A DNA stretch of 64,000 nucleotides from Pseudomonas turukhanskensis (GTDB lineage: Bacteria > Pseudomonadota > Gammaproteobacteria > Pseudomonadales > Pseudomonadaceae): NCBI RefSeq assembly GCF_027922365.1, contig NZ_BSFN01000001.1:137671-201670 (forward strand), written 5' to 3'. The notes below the pieces were generated by a model that was not told the origin of the DNA, ran no database searches, and worked only from the letters and a program-made list of their open reading frames with translations. The translations under genes were made by a program, and so were the position numbers. This document shows positions 45,788 to 54,105 of the stretch, in pieces (position 1 is the stretch's first letter; every line of letters starts with the position of its first letter).

Positions 45788-46984
45788 ATGTCCCTGCCCA
45801 GCCTGCGCCTAAAAGCCAATGCCGATCGCCGTCTGCGCGCCGGGCATTTGTGGGTTTACAGCAACGAAATCGATGTGGCCGTCACGCCACTGTCCGGCTT
45901 TCAGGCCGGCGATCAGGCCATTCTCGAAGCCGCCGGCGGCAAGCCACTGGGCGTTGTGGGCATAAGCCCCAACAACCTGATTTGCGCCCGCCTGCTGTCG
46001 CGCGACACCAAACATGAACTGGATAAGTCGCTGCTGGTGCACCGCATCAACGTCGCCTTGTCGCTGCGCGAGCGCCTGTTCGACCAACCGTGCTACCGCT
46101 TGGTGTATGGCGACTCCGACCTGCTGCCAGGCCTGGTGGTTGATCGTTTCTTCGACATCCTTGTCGTGCAGATCACCTCGCCGACCATGGAACGCCAGAA
46201 GGACGAAGTGCTCGCCGCCCTGGTGCAAGTGCTGCAACCGCGCGGCGTGCTGTTCAAGAACGATTCTGCTGCGCGCGATGCCGAAGGCCTGCCGCGTTAT
46301 GTCGAAACCCCGTTCGGTGTGGTACCGGAGTGGGTCGCTCTGGAAGAGAACGGCGTGAAGTTCGAAGCGCCGGTAATCGAAGGGCAGAAAACCGGTTGGT
46401 TCTATGACCACCGTATGAACCGCGCGCGCCTGGCGCCGTACGTCAAAGGCAAGCGCGTGCTGGATCTGTTTAGCTACATCGGCGGCTGGGGTGTGCAAGC
46501 GGCGGCGTTCGGCGCCAGTGAAGTGTTTTGTGTCGACGCCTCGGCATTCGCTCTCGACGGTGTAGAGCGCAACGCCACCCTCAACGGCGTTGCCGAGAAA
46601 GTGACGTGCATCGAAGGTGATGTGTTCGCAGCGCTGAAGGAGCTCAAAGCCTCGGAAGAGCGCTTCGACGTGGTGGTGTGCGACCCGCCCGCCTTTATCA
46701 AGCGCAAGAAAGACATCAAGAACGGCGAAGCTGGCTATCGTCGCCTGAATGAAATGGCCATGCGTTTGCTGAGCAAGGACGGCATTCTGGTCAGCGCCTC
46801 GTGCTCCATGCACCTGGAAGAAGACAACCTGCAGAACATACTGCTGCAGAGCGCCCGTCATCTGGACCGCAACATCATCATGCTCGAGCGCGGCGCCCAG
46901 GGCCCGGACCATCCGGTGCACATGGCGATTGCCGAAACCCGCTACATCAAGAGCCTGACGTGCCGGTTGCTGCCGAACGCGTAA
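45788..46984 (+). CDS. rlmI: 23S rRNA (cytosine1962-C5)-methyltransferase RlmI
   Basis: A 398-residue protein: an N-terminal PUA domain (about residues 1-75), an EEHEE-type middle domain and a C-terminal Rossmann methyltransferase. The SAM loop is VLDLFSYIGGWGVQAA, the acceptor motif VCDPPAFIKRKKD, and SASCSMHLEEDN carries a further conserved Cys. GGAG precedes ATG by 10 bases. A family A repeat lies 18 bp after the stop. Confidence 0.93.
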   Translation: MSLPSLRLKANADRRLRAGHLWVYSNEIDVAVTPLSGFQAGDQAILEAAGGKPLGVVGISPNNLICARLLSRDTKHELDKSLLVHRINVALSLRERLFDQPCYRLVYGDSDLLPGLVVDRFFDILVVQITSPTMERQKDEVLAALVQVLQPRGVLFKNDSAARDAEGLPRYVETPFGVVPEWVALEENGVKFEAPVIEGQKTGWFYDHRMNRARLAPYVKGKRVLDLFSYIGGWGVQAAAFGASEVFCVDASAFALDGVERNATLNGVAEKVTCIEGDVFAALKELKASEERFDVVVCDPPAFIKRKKDIKNGEAGYRRLNEMAMRLLSKDGILVSASCSMHLEEDNLQNILLQSARHLDRNIIMLERGAQGPDHPVHMAIAETRYIKSLTCRLLPNA

Positions 46985-47002
46985 CGGTCTCGGTATTGCT
47001 GG

Positions 47003-47072
47003 CGTAGGGCGAATATCGCGAAGCGATATCCACCGTTGCGATGACGGTGGACGCGGCGGATATCCGCCCTAC
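47003..47072. repeat. Palindromic repeat, family A (copy 4)
   Basis: CGTAGGGCGAATATC at 47003 onward, an internal palindrome ATCGCGAAGCGAT, and CGGCGGATATCCGCCCTAC ending at 47072. It occupies part of the 316-bp gap before ilvD. The remaining about 230 bp before ilvD is GC-rich, with no clear -35/-10 pair that I could trust. Confidence 0.78.
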
Positions 47073-47300
47073 AACGGCGATCCAGACCGCCAGCCTTTCC
47101 TCGCCCGGCGCGGGGGGCGTAGAATCAGTTCATTCCTCGCCAACCATCCCCGGCGGGCTTGTGAGCCCCGGCCGCACGAGCGGTGACCCCGTTTCGAATT
47201 GCGACCTGCCCCGAACGTACGGCCATCTGCCGTCGCCCCCGGCCAACCAGCGCTCCGACACGAATATAAACAGACACCTGAATAGCCGCAGGAAACCGTC

Positions 47301-49142
47301 ATGCCTGATTACCGCTCAAAAACGTCCACCCACGGTCGCAACATGGCCGGCGCTCGCGCCTTGTGGCGCGCCACCGGGATGAAGGATGAAGACTTCAAGA
47401 AACCGATCATCGCCATCGCCAACTCCTTCACCCAGTTCGTGCCTGGCCACGTGCACCTGAAGGACCTCGGCCAACTGGTCGCCCGCGAGATCGAAAAAGC
47501 CGGCGGCGTGGCAAAAGAGTTCAACACCATCGCAGTCGATGATGGCATCGCCATGGGCCACGACGGCATGCTCTATTCGCTGCCAAGCCGCGAGATCATC
47601 GCCGACTCCGTGGAATACATGGTCAACGCGCACTGCGCCGACGCCATCGTGTGCATCTCCAACTGCGACAAGATCACCCCCGGCATGCTGATGGCCGCCC
47701 TGCGCCTGAACATCCCGGTGATCTTCGTTTCCGGCGGCCCGATGGAAGCCGGCAAGACCAAACTCGCCAGCCACGGCCTGGACCTGGTCGACGCCATGGT
47801 GATCGCCGCCGACTCCAGCGCCTCCGACGAGAAAGTCGCCGAGTACGAGCGCAGCGCCTGCCCTACCTGCGGCTCGTGCTCCGGCATGTTCACCGCCAAC
47901 TCGATGAACTGCCTGACCGAAGCCCTGGGCTTGGCCCTGCCGGGCAACGGTTCCACCCTGGCCACCCACAGCGATCGCGAGCAGTTGTTCCTGCAAGCCG
48001 GCCGCACCGTGGTGGAGCTGTGCAAGCGCTACTACGGCGAAGGCGATGAGTCGGTATTGCCGCGCAATATCGCCAACTTCAAAGCCTTCGAAAACGCCAT
48101 GATGCTGGACATCGCCATGGGCGGTTCGACCAACACCATCCTGCACTTGCTGGCCGCCGCCCAGGAAGCCGAGATCGATTTCGACCTGCGCGATATCGAC
48201 CGCCTGTCCCGCCTGGTGCCGCAGCTGTGCAAAGTGGCGCCGAACATCCAGAAGTACCACATGGAAGATGTGCACCGCGCCGGCGGTATCTTCAGCATCC
48301 TCGGCTCGCTCGCCCGTGGCGGCCTGCTGCACACCGACCTGCCGACCGTGCACAGCAAATCCATGGCCGAGGCCATCGCCAAATGGGACATCACCCAGAC
48401 TGACGACGAAGCCGTGCACCACTTCTTCAAAGCCGGCCCTGCCGGTATCCCGACCCAGACGGCGTTCAGCCAGTCGACCCGTTGGGAAACCCTGGACGAT
48501 GACCGTGAAAACGGTTGCATCCGCAGCTTCGAACACGCGTATTCGAAAGAAGGCGGCCTGGCCGTGCTGTACGGCAACATCGCCCTGGACGGCTGCGTGG
48601 TGAAAACCGCCGGCGTGGATGAGTCCATCCATGTGTTCGAAGGCAACGCCAAGATCTTTGAAAGCCAGGACAGCGCGGTGCGCGGCATCCTCGCCGACGA
48701 AGTGAAGGAAGGCGATATCGTTATCATTCGCTACGAAGGTCCGAAAGGCGGCCCGGGCATGCAGGAAATGCTCTACCCGACTTCGTACCTGAAATCCAAA
48801 GGCTTGGGCAAAGCCTGCGCCCTGCTCACCGACGGCCGATTCTCGGGCGGCACGTCGGGCCTGTCCATCGGCCACGCTTCGCCGGAAGCGGCAGCGGGCG
48901 GCGCCATTGGCCTGGTGCGCGACGGCGACAAAGTGCTGATCGACATCCCGAACCGCAGCATCAACCTGCTGGTGACCGATGAAGAAATCGCCCATCGCCG
49001 CCATCAGCAGGACAAGAAAGGTTGGAAGCCGGTGGAAAAACGCCCACGCAAAGTAACGACCGCGCTGAAGGCTTACGCCCTGCTGGCGACCAGTGCCGAC
49101 AAGGGTGCTGTGCGCAACAAGGCGATGCTCGACGGGCTGTGA
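47301..49142 (+). CDS. ilvD: Dihydroxyacid dehydratase IlvD
   Basis: Catalyses the dehydration step of isoleucine, valine and pantothenate precursor synthesis. It has 613 residues and an iron-sulfur cluster. Cysteines for the cluster are in [11 protein letters not shown] and [29 protein letters not shown] and the substrate loop [20 protein letters not shown] are intact. AGGAAACCGTC precedes the ATG. It is followed by a strong terminator and is monocistronic. Confidence 0.97.
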   Translation: MPDYRSKTSTHGRNMAGARALWRATGMKDEDFKKPIIAIANSFTQFVPGHVHLKDLGQLVAREIEKAGGVAKEFNTIAVDDGIAMGHDGMLYSLPSREIIADSVEYMVNAHCADAIVCISNCDKITPGMLMAALRLNIPVIFVSGGPMEAGKTKLASHGLDLVDAMVIAADSSASDEKVAEYERSACPTCGSCSGMFTANSMNCLTEALGLALPGNGSTLATHSDREQLFLQAGRTVVELCKRYYGEGDESVLPRNIANFKAFENAMMLDIAMGGSTNTILHLLAAAQEAEIDFDLRDIDRLSRLVPQLCKVAPNIQKYHMEDVHRAGGIFSILGSLARGGLLHTDLPTVHSKSMAEAIAKWDITQTDDEAVHHFFKAGPAGIPTQTAFSQSTRWETLDDDRENGCIRSFEHAYSKEGGLAVLYGNIALDGCVVKTAGVDESIHVFEGNAKIFESQDSAVRGILADEVKEGDIVIIRYEGPKGGPGMQEMLYPTSYLKSKGLGKACALLTDGRFSGGTSGLSIGHASPEAAAGGAIGLVRDGDKVLIDIPNRSINLLVTDEEIAHRRHQQDKKGWKPVEKRPRKVTTALKAYALLATSADKGAVRNKAMLDGL

Positions 49143-49160
49143 TGGCTTGCTGCTGAAATA

Positions 49161-49189
49161 AAAAAGCCCCGCTTCGTGCGGGGCTTTTT
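49161..49189 (+). terminator. ilvD intrinsic terminator
   Basis: A 12-bp stem (49161-49172 with 49178-49189), loop TTCGT, and T5 after the GC core; 18 bp after the ilvD stop. Confidence 0.92.
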
Positions 49190-49207
49190 ATGCGGTGTTG
49201 GATTGCG

Positions 49208-49230
49208 TAGGAGCCAGCTTGCTGGCGAAG
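49208..49230. repeat. Single REP unit, family C-like
   Basis: GTAGGAGCCAGCTTGCTGGCGAA, a standard Pseudomonas REP unit with an internal CCAGC/GCTGG stem, in the ilvD-phosphoesterase gap. Confidence 0.7.
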
Positions 49231-49302
49231 CTTTTGATCAAACGACCTATTGGTCGTTAAATTCTCCGATTTCACCCAGTAAAACCACGGGAGGAATTGC
49301 CC

Positions 49303-49758
49303 ATGAAGATCGGCCTGATCTCCGATACCCACGGCCTGTTGCGCCCCGAAGCCCTGGCCGCGTTGCAAGGCTGCGACCGCATCGTGCATGCCGGCGACAT
49401 CGGTAAACCGGAGATCCTCGAAGCCCTGCGCGATCTGGCGCCGCTGACTGTCGTGCGCGGCAACAACGACGAAGATGACAGCTGGGCCAGCAGCGTGCCC
49501 ACGCATGCGGTGCTGCGCATCGACGGCATTGGCATTTACGTGGTGCATGAAATGGCCGATGTGCCGGAGCACCTGCCGGCGGGCATCGACGTAGTGGTGA
49601 CCGGCCACTCGCACAAGCCGCTACAAAAGCAGTTGCATGGGGTGCTGTATATCAACCCCGGCAGCGCCGGCCCGCGACGCTTCAAATTACCGATCAGCGT
49701 GGGTTTTCTGCGGATTGAAGACGGATTGGTGACCGGCGAACTGCACGAGCTTTTGTAG
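49303..49758 (+). CDS. YfcE/MJ0936-type metallophosphoesterase
   Basis: A 151-residue calcineurin-like phosphoesterase. The metal ligands are visible in order: SDTHG, GDIGKPE, GNNDED and GHSHKP. ATG at 49303 has GGAGGAATT upstream; a TTG two codons earlier is not favoured. Small members of this family cleave phosphodiesters such as 2',3'-cyclic nucleotides; the actual substrate is unknown. It is convergent with the YitT gene. Confidence 0.9.
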   Translation: MKIGLISDTHGLLRPEALAALQGCDRIVHAGDIGKPEILEALRDLAPLTVVRGNNDEDDSWASSVPTHAVLRIDGIGIYVVHEMADVPEHLPAGIDVVVTGHSHKPLQKQLHGVLYINPGSAGPRRFKLPISVGFLRIEDGLVTGELHELL

Positions 49759-49781
49759 GGTGTGGTGTGTGCACCAATGCT

Positions 49782-50420
49782 TCAACTTACCCCCATATAC
49801 CGATCTGAACGGTGATTGATCGCCAGTACCATATTCAGCGCCAACGCGCCCAGTACCGACAAGGCCACCTTTTCAGGCGCAATCACAAACAGCGACGCCG
49901 CGACGATCAGTCCATCCACGCCCATCTGCACCAGCCCGGCCCGCACGCCGAAACGCTCCTGCACGAACAGCGCAAGAATATTCACTCCGCCCAAACTGGC
50001 GCGATGGCGGAACAGCATCAGCAACCCCAAGCCCATCGCCAGCCCACCGAACACCGCCGCATACAGCGGGCTCAGGTGGTTGAAGGAAATCCAGGTTGGC
50101 GTCAGCTCGGCCAGCACCGACACCAGCGCCACGGCGCAACCGGTGCGCAGGGTAAAACTCCAGCCCATGCGCCAGATGCCAAGCGCATAAAACGGCAGAT
50201 TCAGCAGAAAAAACATCAGGCCAAACGGCACGCCCAACTGGTACTTGAGCAGAAAGGCCAACCCCACCATGCCGCCGGTGAGCAGCCCGGCGTGGGCATA
50301 GAAGGCAATGCCCAGGGCCACCATCGCGGTGCCGGAAATCATGGCCAGGCCGTCTTCCCAAAGCGGGTGGCGAACAAAAACCTTAGCGACGGTATCCACC
50401 GCCGGTGTGTTGTCTTGCAT
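49782..50420 (-). CDS. YitT family membrane protein
   Basis: A 212-residue integral membrane protein with about five or six hydrophobic helices, matching the YitT_membrane family (GTAMVALGIAFYAHAGLLTGGMVGLAFLL and RASLGGVNILALFVQERFG as landmarks). GAGG precedes its ATG by 8 bases. Function unknown. It is 81 bp downstream of folA on the same strand and may be cotranscribed with it. Confidence 0.85.
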   Translation of the reverse strand: MQDNTPAVDTVAKVFVRHPLWEDGLAMISGTAMVALGIAFYAHAGLLTGGMVGLAFLLKYQLGVPFGLMFFLLNLPFYALGIWRMGWSFTLRTGCAVALVSVLAELTPTWISFNHLSPLYAAVFGGLAMGLGLLMLFRHRASLGGVNILALFVQERFGVRAGLVQMGVDGLIVAASLFVIAPEKVALSVLGALALNMVLAINHRSDRYMGVS

Positions 50421-50500
50421 GGGTAAACCTCGGAAATAACGACGCGCCGCCCCGAGCGGGGCAGCGTGATTAGCGTAGTCAGTAGGCGGGAGGTGCAGGC

Positions 50501-51013
50501 CTAGCGCTTGTCCCAGACTTCGAAGCTGTAGGCCGGCGTCTCGGCGCTGGCTTCGTGCTCAATGCTCGAGGCCAGGTGCCAGGCTGACTCGTCGAACGCA
50601 GGAAACCAGGCATCGCCCTCAGGGCTCAAGGCCACGCGGGTCAGGTACAGGCGCTGGGCCAGGGCCAGGCCTTGTTCGTAAAGCTGAGCGCCGCCGATCA
50701 GCATCAGCTCATCGGCGTCCTCGCCCTTGGCCCACTCTTCGGCGCGCTGCAGCGCCGCTTCCAGCGAGGGAAATACTTCGGCGCCTTGCAGTTGCAGGCC
50801 GACCTGGCGGCTGACCACCAGGTTGAGACGGCCCGGCAGCGGCCGGCCCAGGGAGTCCCAGGTTTTGCGGCCCATGATGATCGGCTTGCCGAGGGTCATG
50901 GCCTTGAAGTGCTTGAGGTCCGCCGGCAGGTGCCAGGGCAATTGGTTGTCGCGGCCAATCACGCGGTTATCGGCGAGGGCGGCGATCAGGCAGAGGGGCA
51001 AGGTCGTTTTCAT
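50501..51013 (-). CDS. folA: Dihydrofolate reductase
   Basis: Reduces dihydrofolate to tetrahydrofolate. It has 170 residues from MKTTLPLCLIAALADNRVIG; the conserved start fits relatives, and an ATG eight codons upstream is not preferred. Motifs are PWHLPADLKHFKAMT with the catalytic Asp, IIMGRKTWDSLGRPLPGRLN and LIGGAQLY. It is separated by 113 bp from the divergent DUF2868 gene. Confidence 0.95.
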   Translation of the reverse strand: MKTTLPLCLIAALADNRVIGRDNQLPWHLPADLKHFKAMTLGKPIIMGRKTWDSLGRPLPGRLNLVVSRQVGLQLQGAEVFPSLEAALQRAEEWAKGEDADELMLIGGAQLYEQGLALAQRLYLTRVALSPEGDAWFPAFDESAWHLASSIEHEASAETPAYSFEVWDKR

Positions 51014-51126
51014 GGCGGCGAGGATAACGGCATGCACGGCGGAAAAAAAGCAAACGGATGATGGGTGACGCTTCAGGGGTTATCCTCAGACCCGGCCCCG
51101 GTTCAGGCGGGCCGTCTTTTTCAGCC

Positions 51127-52539
51127 ATGAGTTTGTGCATGACCGCATTGAAAGCCCCACTCGCTACCCTCTCACCCTTGCAACGCCTGTGGCTGACCGA
51201 AGCCGTTCGCCTGCGCGAAGAACAGGCCGGGCCGCTGGAGGACCGCGAAGCGAATCGTCAGGCCGTGGCGGCCGGCGGCGATCTGGCCAGCCGAGTCGAG
51301 GCCCGCGCACTGTGGCTGGCGCAACGCGATGGCATGCACGCCGCCCTGCTCCATTGGCGCCAGGGTGCCGTGTTGGCGCTGTGGCTGCTGCTGGCGGCGG
51401 CGGTACTCAGCGGCGCCGGACTCGGGCTAGCCGCGCTGGGCGATGGCGTGCGGCCGGTCAACTTGATGTGGGCGCTGGGCAGCCTGCTGGGGCTGCATGC
51501 GCTGACGCTGGTGGGCTGGATTGTCGGCGTGGTCGTCGCAGGCAATGGCAGCGCCACCCTCGGCCGGTTGTGGTTATGGCTAAGTGAAAAATTCGCCCGC
51601 GATGCCCAGGCCGTGCAGCTGGCTCCGGCGTTGTTGGTGCTGTTGCAGCGCCAGCGTCTCAATCGCTGGGGGCTGGGCCTGCTGGTGCATGGTCTGTGGG
51701 CACTGCTGTTGCTCAGCGCGCTGGGCAGTCTGCTGGCCTTGCTGGCGACGCGGCGCTACGGCTTCGTGTGGGAAACCACGCTGCTGGGTAGCGACACTTT
51801 CGTCACTCTGATTCAAACCCTCGGCGCTCTACCCCAGGTGCTCGGCTTCAGCACGCCGACAGTCGGGTTGATTCGCGCCAGCGGTGCCGATGCCGTGGCC
51901 GAGGAAGGCGCCCGCCAGGTGTGGGCGGTGTGGGTACTCGGAGTGTTGGTGTGTTACGGCCTGCTGCCACGTGTACTGCTCGCGCTGTTCTGTGCCTGGC
52001 GCTGGCAGCAGGGCCGCGCCAGCTTGCGCCTGGACCTCGACTTGCCCGGCTACAGCCTACTGCGCGAACGCCTGCAACCCAGCAGCGAGCGCCTGGGCGT
52101 CACCGACGCCGCGCCCGAACACCTGGCTGTCGCGCAGCCCGGCGGCCAGGCGTTGGCCAGTGAGGGCGCCGTGCTGGTGGCCGTCGAACTGGACCCCCGC
52201 CGCCCATGGCCGCCGGCACTGCCCAAGGGCGTGGCCGATGCCGGGGTGATCGATAGCCGCGAGCAGCGCCAGCATCTGCTGGACCAGCTCAGTCGTTTTC
52301 CACCGGCACGCCTGGGCATTGCCTGCGACCCGCGCCGTTCGCCGGACCGCGGCACCCTGGCGCTGCTGGCCGAGTTGGCGCGCAATGCCGGGCAAACGCG
52401 GGTGTGGTTATTGGCAGCTGAGCCGGGCGAAGCGCTGGACAGTCAGCGGTTGGAGGATTGGCATGTGGCGCTGGAGGGGTTGCAGTTGGAGTGGAGGCAA
52501 GGTGCGCCGTTGGGGTGGTTGGGAGGTGAGTATGATTGA
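51127..52539 (+). CDS. DUF2868 multi-pass membrane protein
   Basis: A membrane protein of about 470 residues. Helices lie near residues 75-100, 110-135, 180-205 and 265-290 by hydrophobicity. A soluble C-terminal domain of about 150 residues is rich in Leu and Pro. The exact start is uncertain: ATG 51127 or 51139; no clear RBS. It matches the DUF2868 family, usually next to a DUF3482 GTPase as here, so the pair probably acts together at the inner membrane. A family D repeat lies just after its stop. Confidence 0.78.
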   Translation: MSLCMTALKAPLATLSPLQRLWLTEAVRLREEQAGPLEDREANRQAVAAGGDLASRVEARALWLAQRDGMHAALLHWRQGAVLALWLLLAAAVLSGAGLGLAALGDGVRPVNLMWALGSLLGLHALTLVGWIVGVVVAGNGSATLGRLWLWLSEKFARDAQAVQLAPALLVLLQRQRLNRWGLGLLVHGLWALLLLSALGSLLALLATRRYGFVWETTLLGSDTFVTLIQTLGALPQVLGFSTPTVGLIRASGADAVAEEGARQVWAVWVLGVLVCYGLLPRVLLALFCAWRWQQGRASLRLDLDLPGYSLLRERLQPSSERLGVTDAAPEHLAVAQPGGQALASEGAVLVAVELDPRRPWPPALPKGVADAGVIDSREQRQHLLDQLSRFPPARLGIACDPRRSPDRGTLALLAELARNAGQTRVWLLAAEPGEALDSQRLEDWHVALEGLQLEWRQGAPLGWLGGEYD

Positions 52540-52555
52540 TGTGCGTTGCTGCTGG

Positions 52556-52668
52556 CCCTCACCCCTAGCCCCTCTCCCGCAAGCGGGAGAGGGGGACCGA
52601 TCGTATTTCTCCCTGAATGCGCGATTAGGCGCCCTCTCCCGTGTGCGGGAGAGGGCGGGGGGTGAGGG
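52556..52668. repeat. Palindromic repeat, family D
   Basis: CCCTCACCCC at 52556 and its complement ending at 52668, with two internal hairpins: CCTCTCCCGCAAGCGGGAGAGG and CCTCTCCCGTGTGCGGGAGAGG (the second near 52632-52656). The element is 113 bp and fills the gap between the DUF2868 and DUF3482 genes. Its end supplies GAGGG, the probable RBS of the next gene. Confidence 0.82.
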
Positions 52669-52674
52669 AAAAGC

Positions 52675-54024
52675 ATGACCCTGAAACTCGCCGTAGTCGG
52701 CCACACCAACGTTGGTAAAACCTCCCTGCTGCGCACGCTCACCCGAGACGTTGGCTTCGGCGAGGTGTCCCATCGCCCCAGCACTACTCGTCACGTGGAA
52801 GGTGCCCGGCTATCGGTCGACGGCCAGGCCTTGCTGGAGCTTTACGACACACCCGGCCTGGAAGACGCCATCGCCCTGCTCGATTACCTTGAACGCCTGG
52901 ACCGCCCCGGCGAACGCCTGGACGGCCCTGCACGGCTGGCGCGCTTTCTCGACACCAGCGAAGCCCGCCAACGTTTCGAGCAGGAAGCCAAGGTGCTGCG
53001 CCAGTTACTTGCCTGCGACGCCGGTCTGTATGTGATCGACGCCCGCGAGCCGGTGCTGGCCAAGTACCGCGATGAGTTGGCGGTGCTGAGCAGCTGCGGT
53101 AAACCCTTGCTGCCGGTGCTCAATTTCGTCACCAGCGCCCAGCAGCGCGAAGAAGAATGGCGCGACGCGCTGGCCCGCCTGGGCCTGCACGCGCTGGTGC
53201 GTTTCGACACCGTGGCGCCGCCGCTCGATGGTGAGCGACGGCTCTATGAAAGCCTGGCGTTGCTACTGGAAAAATCCCGCCCGCAATTGGAACGGCTGGT
53301 TGCCGATCATGAGGCTCAGGCAAAAGCGCGCCACAACGCCGGGCTGCGCCTGATCGCCGAACTGCTGATCGACTGCGCCGCTTGCCGACGCAGTGTGGGC
53401 GGCGATGAGCACGCGCAGGTGCAGGCGTTGCACCAGGGCATTCGTCAGCGCGAGCAAGCGTGCGTGCAGGCGCTGCTGCGTTTGTATGCCTTCCGCCAGG
53501 AAGATGCCCGGGCCGGTGACCTACCGCTGCTGGACGGGCGTTGGGGTGACGACTTGTTCAACCCGGAAACCCTGAAGCAGTTGGGCGTGCACGTGGGCAG
53601 CGGCATGGCGGCCGGAGCAGCCGCGGGTGCGGGCATCGATTTGATGGTGGGTGGTTTGACCCTTGGCGCCGCCATCTTGCTGGGAGCGTTGGCCGGCGGC
53701 GGCGTGCAGACGGCACGCAACTATGGCGAGCGCTTGCTGGGCAAGCTCAAGGGCCAGCGTGAGCTGACGGTCGATGACAACGTGCTGCGCCTGTTGGCGG
53801 TACGGCAACTCCAGTTGCTGGAGGCGCTCAACGCGCGCGGGCATGCGGCCACGGCGGCAGTGGAGGTGAAGGTTGAGCAGAACGCCGGCTGGCGGCAGGG
53901 CAAGTTGCCGGCGGTGCTGCGCCAGGCGCGGGCGCATCCGCGTTGGTCATCACTGAACCCGCAGGCAAGGGTGCAGCAGGCGGAGCGGCAAGAGGCGGTG
54001 GAGAAGTTGGCAGCGCAGTTGTAG
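52675..54024 (+). CDS. DUF3482 family GTPase
   Basis: A 449-residue TRAFAC GTPase with P-loop GHTNVGKTSLLRTL (residues 9-22), switch II YDTPGLEDAIALL and a less clear G4 in LNFVTSAQQREE. The C-terminal half is DUF3482, with a Gly/Ala-rich hydrophobic stretch (AAGAAAGAGIDLMVGGLTLGAAILLGALAGGG landmark, about residues 310-345) that may insert in the membrane. It pairs with DUF2868. The TAG stop lies inside a family A repeat. Function unknown. Confidence 0.88.
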   Translation: MTLKLAVVGHTNVGKTSLLRTLTRDVGFGEVSHRPSTTRHVEGARLSVDGQALLELYDTPGLEDAIALLDYLERLDRPGERLDGPARLARFLDTSEARQRFEQEAKVLRQLLACDAGLYVIDAREPVLAKYRDELAVLSSCGKPLLPVLNFVTSAQQREEEWRDALARLGLHALVRFDTVAPPLDGERRLYESLALLLEKSRPQLERLVADHEAQAKARHNAGLRLIAELLIDCAACRRSVGGDEHAQVQALHQGIRQREQACVQALLRLYAFRQEDARAGDLPLLDGRWGDDLFNPETLKQLGVHVGSGMAAGAAAGAGIDLMVGGLTLGAAILLGALAGGGVQTARNYGERLLGKLKGQRELTVDDNVLRLLAVRQLQLLEALNARGHAATAAVEVKVEQNAGWRQGKLPAVLRQARAHPRWSSLNPQARVQQAERQEAVEKLAAQL

Positions 54025-54105
54025 GGCGAATATCCGCTTGCAGATATCCGCCGCGGCGCAGTTGGGTGAATCGGCGGATACCGCTGGTGGCGGTATCCGC
54101 CCTAC
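54021..54105. repeat. Palindromic repeat, family A (copy 5)
   Basis: GTAGGGCGAATATCC at 54021 and the complementary arm ending CGCCCTAC at 54105, with internal GGCGGATA units. It occupies the entire gap between two convergent genes. The TAG in its left end stops the DUF3482 gene, and the TAG in its right end on the minus strand stops the diguanylate cyclase gene. Confidence 0.88.

Noticed and set aside
47316..49004. 562-codon frame antisense to ilvD
   Set aside because: A shadow of the ilvD coding frame with low-complexity Gly/His/Val content.
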